Assembly (NCBI GenBank): GCA_022562795.1
Contig: JADFOP010000005.1
Coordinates: 1 to 64,000, forward strand
Source: Nitrospinota bacterium
Lineage (GTDB): Bacteria > JADFOP01
Reading direction: 5' to 3'
DNA: 64,000 nucleotides
Shown here: positions 61,084-64,000 of the stretch, one piece after another
Layout of the letters: each line of letters opens with the position of its first letter
Numbering within the stretch: position 1 is the stretch's first letter
Notes under the pieces: generated by a model
Seen by the model: the letters and a program-made list of their open reading frames with translations, nothing else
Database searches by the model: none
Told to the model about the DNA's origin: nothing
Program-made: the position numbers and the translations under genes

Positions 61084-62121
61084 ATGGCCGACCGCCTCCG
61101 CGACCTCCTTAACCATCGTCGCCAGCGGGTGGCGATAGCAATCTCACTGGTAGTCGGGCTAGCCGCGGTCGGCGGATTCCTAAGCCTGCGCCACGCGATC
61201 TCAAGCCCCGCCAAACTACCGCCCGAAGACCGAACGCTCGTCATCCCAAACGGGGCCAGCCTGCCTACCATCGCCCGGCGCCTCGCCGACGCCGGGCTGG
61301 TTCGAAGCCCCTGGCGCTTTCGGCTCGCCGCACGCCTGTCGGGGGCCGCCACAAAGCTCCAAGCCGGCGAATACCGGCTCTCGACAGGGATGAGCCCCCG
61401 AGAGCTTACGCGCCTCCTCGTCGAGGGGCGCACCGTGGAGGTCAGCGTCACCATACCCGAGGGCCTGACCGTCCGGGAGGTGGCCAAGGCTATCGAGGCA
61501 GCTGGGCTGGCCGAAGTCACTGCGGTGGAGCGCCTGGCCACCGATCGGTCGTTCGTCTCCTCCCTGGGCATCGAGGCCCCAAGCCTCGAAGGCTATCTAC
61601 ATCCGGAAACCTACCGATTTCGCAAAGGCGCGGGAGCCCGCCCCGTCATCGCCGCCATGGTCGCGGCCACCATGTCCATCTTCGACGATGAAGCTGTTGC
61701 GCTGGCCTCTACCATGGGCCTCACCCCGCATGAAGTCCTTACCCTCGCCTCCATCGTGGAGAAAGAAACAGGAATGGCCGAGGAGCGGCCCCGCATCGCC
61801 GCCGTCTTCCTGAACCGTCTGGGGCGCTCTATTCTACTCCAGGCCGACCCGACCGTTATCTACGCCCTGGGCGATGGCTTCGACGGCAACCTCACGCGCG
61901 ACCACCTCAACCTGGACTCACCCTACAACACCTATCGTTACTCGGGCCTGCCGCCTACACCAATCGCAAACCCGGGTCGTGCCTCCATCGAAGCCGTCCT
62001 CCGGCCGGCCGACGTCGAGGATCTCTACTTTGTCGCCAAGCCAAACGGGAGCCACCATTTCTCCGCCACCCTGCGGGAACACGAACGGGCCGTCCGCCGT
62101 TACCAGAGGGGGAGACGCTGA
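61084..62121 (+). CDS. mltG: endolytic murein transglycosylase MltG
   Basis: A 345-residue inner-membrane enzyme (YceG family) that cuts nascent glycan strands. It has one N-terminal helix (VAIAISLVVGLAAVGGFLSL), a LysM-like segment (AGEYRLSTGMSPRELTRLL) and the catalytic domain with SLEGYLHPETYRF, LASIVEKETGMAEERPRIA (catalytic Glu) and the SPYNTYRYSGLPPTPIANPG signature. Confidence 0.95.
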   Translation: MADRLRDLLNHRRQRVAIAISLVVGLAAVGGFLSLRHAISSPAKLPPEDRTLVIPNGASLPTIARRLADAGLVRSPWRFRLAARLSGAATKLQAGEYRLSTGMSPRELTRLLVEGRTVEVSVTIPEGLTVREVAKAIEAAGLAEVTAVERLATDRSFVSSLGIEAPSLEGYLHPETYRFRKGAGARPVIAAMVAATMSIFDDEAVALASTMGLTPHEVLTLASIVEKETGMAEERPRIAAVFLNRLGRSILLQADPTVIYALGDGFDGNLTRDHLNLDSPYNTYRYSGLPPTPIANPGRASIEAVLRPADVEDLYFVAKPNGSHHFSATLREHERAVRRYQRGRR

Positions 62122-62220
62122 GGCCCCCTCCACTCGCAGCAAGGTTTGTCATAAGGAGGCCCGCGTGGTACCATCATTAGGGAGCGGGCAATACCCCTGG
62201 AGCCCTATGGAGCAACACAG

Positions 62221-62919
62221 ATGTTCTATCGTTTCCGCCGTATTTTCGTCACCGGGCTGCTGGCCTCCCTCCCCCTAGTAGTTACCTTCTTTCTGCTCTC
62301 CTGGCTGTTCACCAAGCTCGACGGCCTCTCGCCCTTGCTGACCCGCGGCCTCATCGCCCTGGGTCTCCCCCTGACGCCCGGGTTCCGGATTCCCGGCCTC
62401 GGTCTAATCTTCACAATTGCCCTCGTTTTCATCGTCGGGGCCGTCATCACAACCTTTGTGGGTCGCCGCATCGTAGAGATGGGCGAACGGATCGTGGAAA
62501 AAATCCCCCTTGTGCGGACGATCTACGGCGGGGCCAAACAGGTGGTCGATGCAGTGGCCTCGCAGCGGGGCGCGGCCTTCAACAAAGTCGTGATGCTGGA
62601 ATATCCCCGGAAGGGTATCTACTCCATTGGATTCACCACATGCGATAGCGAGGGCGAAATACAGGAATCCGACGAACGCCACCTGGTCAATGTCTTCATC
62701 CCCACTACGCCCAACCCCACCAGCGGCCTGCTGATCGTCATTCCCGAAGAAGACGCCGTCGTTCTATCCATGACCGTGGAGGAAGGTGTCAAATTCGTCA
62801 TGTCAGGCGGACTCCTATCGCCTGAGGACTACAAGTCCGCCAAGGCTAAGGCTACCCCACCCTTAGTACAAAACGCTCCAACATCCAAGCAGCCTTCCAC
62901 GCCTTCCGAAGGAGCCTAA
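62221..62919 (+). CDS. DUF502 membrane protein
   Basis: A 232-residue DUF502 protein with two N-terminal helices (VTGLLASLPLVVTFFLLSW and IFTIALVFIVGAVITTFVG). The conserved IPLVRTIYGGAKQVVDAV (about 97-114), VVMLEYPRKGIYSIGFTT and FIPTTPNPTSGLLIVIPEED blocks follow. The C-terminal 30 residues are low-complexity. The family is thought to act in membrane or LPS stability, but the role is not settled. It is 99 bases after mltG. Confidence 0.9.
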   Translation: MFYRFRRIFVTGLLASLPLVVTFFLLSWLFTKLDGLSPLLTRGLIALGLPLTPGFRIPGLGLIFTIALVFIVGAVITTFVGRRIVEMGERIVEKIPLVRTIYGGAKQVVDAVASQRGAAFNKVVMLEYPRKGIYSIGFTTCDSEGEIQESDERHLVNVFIPTTPNPTSGLLIVIPEEDAVVLSMTVEEGVKFVMSGGLLSPEDYKSAKAKATPPLVQNAPTSKQPSTPSEGA

Positions 62920-62979
62920 CACCCTTTTTCCTCAAACCCATAGACCTATTAGGCCCGCACACCCCTACCTCTATAATCC

Positions 62980-63008
62980 TTGACACTAGAAGGTTTGTGT
63001 GATAGGCA
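62980..63008 (+). promoter_or_regulatory. weak candidate promoter of the response-regulator gene
   Basis: TTGACA (62980-62985), 17 bases, TAGGCA (63003-63008). The -35 is perfect but the -10 is poor. Confidence 0.3.
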
Positions 63009-63070
63009 AAAGATCAGACGTGGGAGCGACTTCGGCGCACCTAGCAACGGGGTTTTACCAGGAGGCCGGT

Positions 63071-64000
63071 ATGGGGAAGAAAATTTTATTGGCTGACGAC
63101 AGCGTTACCTTCCAGAAAATTATTGAGCTTACCTTCGAAGGCGAGGGGTTCGACCTGGAGGTGGTGGGTAATGGTCGGGAGGCCCTCGAGCGGGCCGAAG
63201 CCTCGCCTCCAGATATTATCCTCGCCGACTTCACCATGCCAGGCCTCTCGGGGATTGAACTCTGTCGGAAGATTCGCGAGCACCCAGTCCTGAGCCCCGT
63301 TCCCGTCGTCCTCCTGACCAACATCCTCGATGAGTTTGACCGGTCCGAGGGCGATGCGGCAGGTGTCACCGCTTATGTAGAAAAACCCTTCGAGTCACAG
63401 TCCCTTATAGACCGCGTCCACGAGATTCTCAGCGGGGTCGACCCAGCCTCGATAGAGGCGCCAATCTCTCCGGCACACCCCCCCGCCGATGAGGTCTATC
63501 ACATCTCCGAGGAGCCTGAGGAGGAGGTCGTGCCAGCTTCGATCAAGACCGAACGGGATGAGCTGCTCGAAGAGTTTTACCAGGCCACCGCTCAGTCCGC
63601 ACCCAGCGTGGATGCCGAGGAGACCCTGACTCTCGTGGAGGTCGCAGAGAAGGAGACCGAGGCGCCGTCTCCCACAGCCGAGGAGTCTCAGGCTCCCCCT
63701 GTGCAGCCGGACATTTTGGCTCCCGAGGAGAAGCTGGATGAACCCCAGGTTGCCGAGGAGGAGGTGGATCAGCCCCTCGTTGCCGAGCAGAAGGTGGATC
63801 AGCCCCTCGTTGCCGAGGAGGAGCCATCGCCCGAGGCGTTCCTCTCCTGGATGGACTCCTACAGGGCCCCGACCGGCCTCGCCGAAAAAGACCGGCCAGC
63901 AGCAGAGCCTTCCACCGACCCACTGTCGGATGAAGTTACTGCCGCTGCCGGCGCCACCTTCGAGGAGGCCGCAGGTGATGCAGCTCAAGCCTACATAGAC
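63071..64000 (+). CDS. CheY-like response regulator with long acidic repeat tail (truncated by window end)
   Basis: At least 310 codons, open at the right edge. The ATG follows AGGAGGCCGG. Residues 1-120 are a receiver domain: acidic pair in ILLADDSVTFQ (about 5-15), phospho-acceptor Asp in PDIILADFTMPG (near 54), Thr in VVLLTN and Lys in VEKPFE. The rest is acidic and Pro/Glu-rich with no known domain. A 10-residue unit occurs three times (EEKLDEPQVA, EEEVDQPLVA, EQKVDQPLVA; 63725-63814), coded by 30-base tandem repeats. Such hybrid proteins occur near gliding or polarity genes in deltaproteobacteria. The output part is beyond the window. Confidence 0.85.
   Translation, partial: MGKKILLADDSVTFQKIIELTFEGEGFDLEVVGNGREALERAEASPPDIILADFTMPGLSGIELCRKIREHPVLSPVPVVLLTNILDEFDRSEGDAAGVTAYVEKPFESQSLIDRVHEILSGVDPASIEAPISPAHPPADEVYHISEEPEEEVVPASIKTERDELLEEFYQATAQSAPSVDAEETLTLVEVAEKETEAPSPTAEESQAPPVQPDILAPEEKLDEPQVAEEEVDQPLVAEQKVDQPLVAEEEPSPEAFLSWMDSYRAPTGLAEKDRPAAEPSTDPLSDEVTAAAGATFEEAAGDAAQAYID
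63725..63814 (+). repeat. three 30-base in-frame tandem repeats
   Basis: Units at 63725-63754, 63755-63784 and 63785-63814. The last two differ at only a few bases, which indicates recent expansion. They encode an acidic linker in the response regulator. Confidence 0.8.

Overview
This 64 kb window is a stretch of bacterial chromosome with moderately high GC (above half by eye). It is densely coded and made almost entirely of housekeeping operons. I see no rRNA, no complete tRNA, no phage and no CRISPR array. The mix suggests an uncultured bacterium of the deltaproteobacterial / Nitrospinota / Methylomirabilota / Tectomicrobia kind: C5 heme synthesis in a ccsA-hemA-hemC-hemD-hemB run, rpiB-glyA-nrdR, a separate F0 operon atpZ-atpI-atpB-atpE, two DUF507 genes, DUF465, a psd-pssA-leuA run with a T-box, complex I, and a probable selenoprotein. 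The phylum cannot be fixed from this sequence alone. GTG starts are common.

Layout. 1-1460: a secreted orphan gene flanked by attC-like repeats, probably the end of an integron cassette array, followed by repeat-rich non-coding DNA. 1463-2785: an SDR oxidoreductase and a cupin. 2885-9400: a heme operon read leftward from a good promoter (ccsA, hemA, hemC, hemD, hemB, a PfkB kinase, rsmD). 9417-11705: rpiB-glyA-nrdR. 12090-13463: a TPR protein. 13512-20122: leuA, accD, folC, a deletion relic of a dTDP-rhamnose operon, aroC and aroA. 20281-20572: leucine T-box and promoter for leuA. 20561-27140: pssA, psd, ilvC, an unusual ThDP enzyme occupying the usual ilvBN place, and divergent ilvD. 27259-30350: DUF465, tsaB, a structured RNA candidate and the F0 genes. 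30524-36111: cutA, an EEP-family nuclease/phosphatase, and an acyl-CoA module (CoA-transferase-like pair, MeaB GTPase, B12-binding protein, P1 peptidase). 36301-43832: DUF151 nuclease, miaB, glpX, CorA, a Trk/Ktr K+ uptake pair, and a frameshifted dedA. 44283-49703: DUF1571, ftsH, ROK glucokinase, DUF3108, two DUF507. 49887-57041: PHP phosphoesterase, a rhodanese selenoprotein, and nuoA-B-C-D-G-H. 57242-64000: ribF, hpt, a TolC-like protein, ruvX, mltG, DUF502 and a truncated response regulator.

The most notable item is the small rhodanese behind nuoH (51026-51352, minus). Its reading frame crosses two TGA codons separated by a single Thr codon, exactly where relatives carry the Cys-x-Cys-Pro catalytic loop. 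The frame then continues into a normal rhodanese C-terminus. A perfect 7-bp hairpin with a GG-starting loop lies 21 nt after the second TGA, as expected for a bacterial SECIS. I read this as a Sec-x-Sec sulfurtransferase made with the respiratory complex I operon. No selenocysteine machinery gene lies in the window, so this needs the rest of the genome for support.
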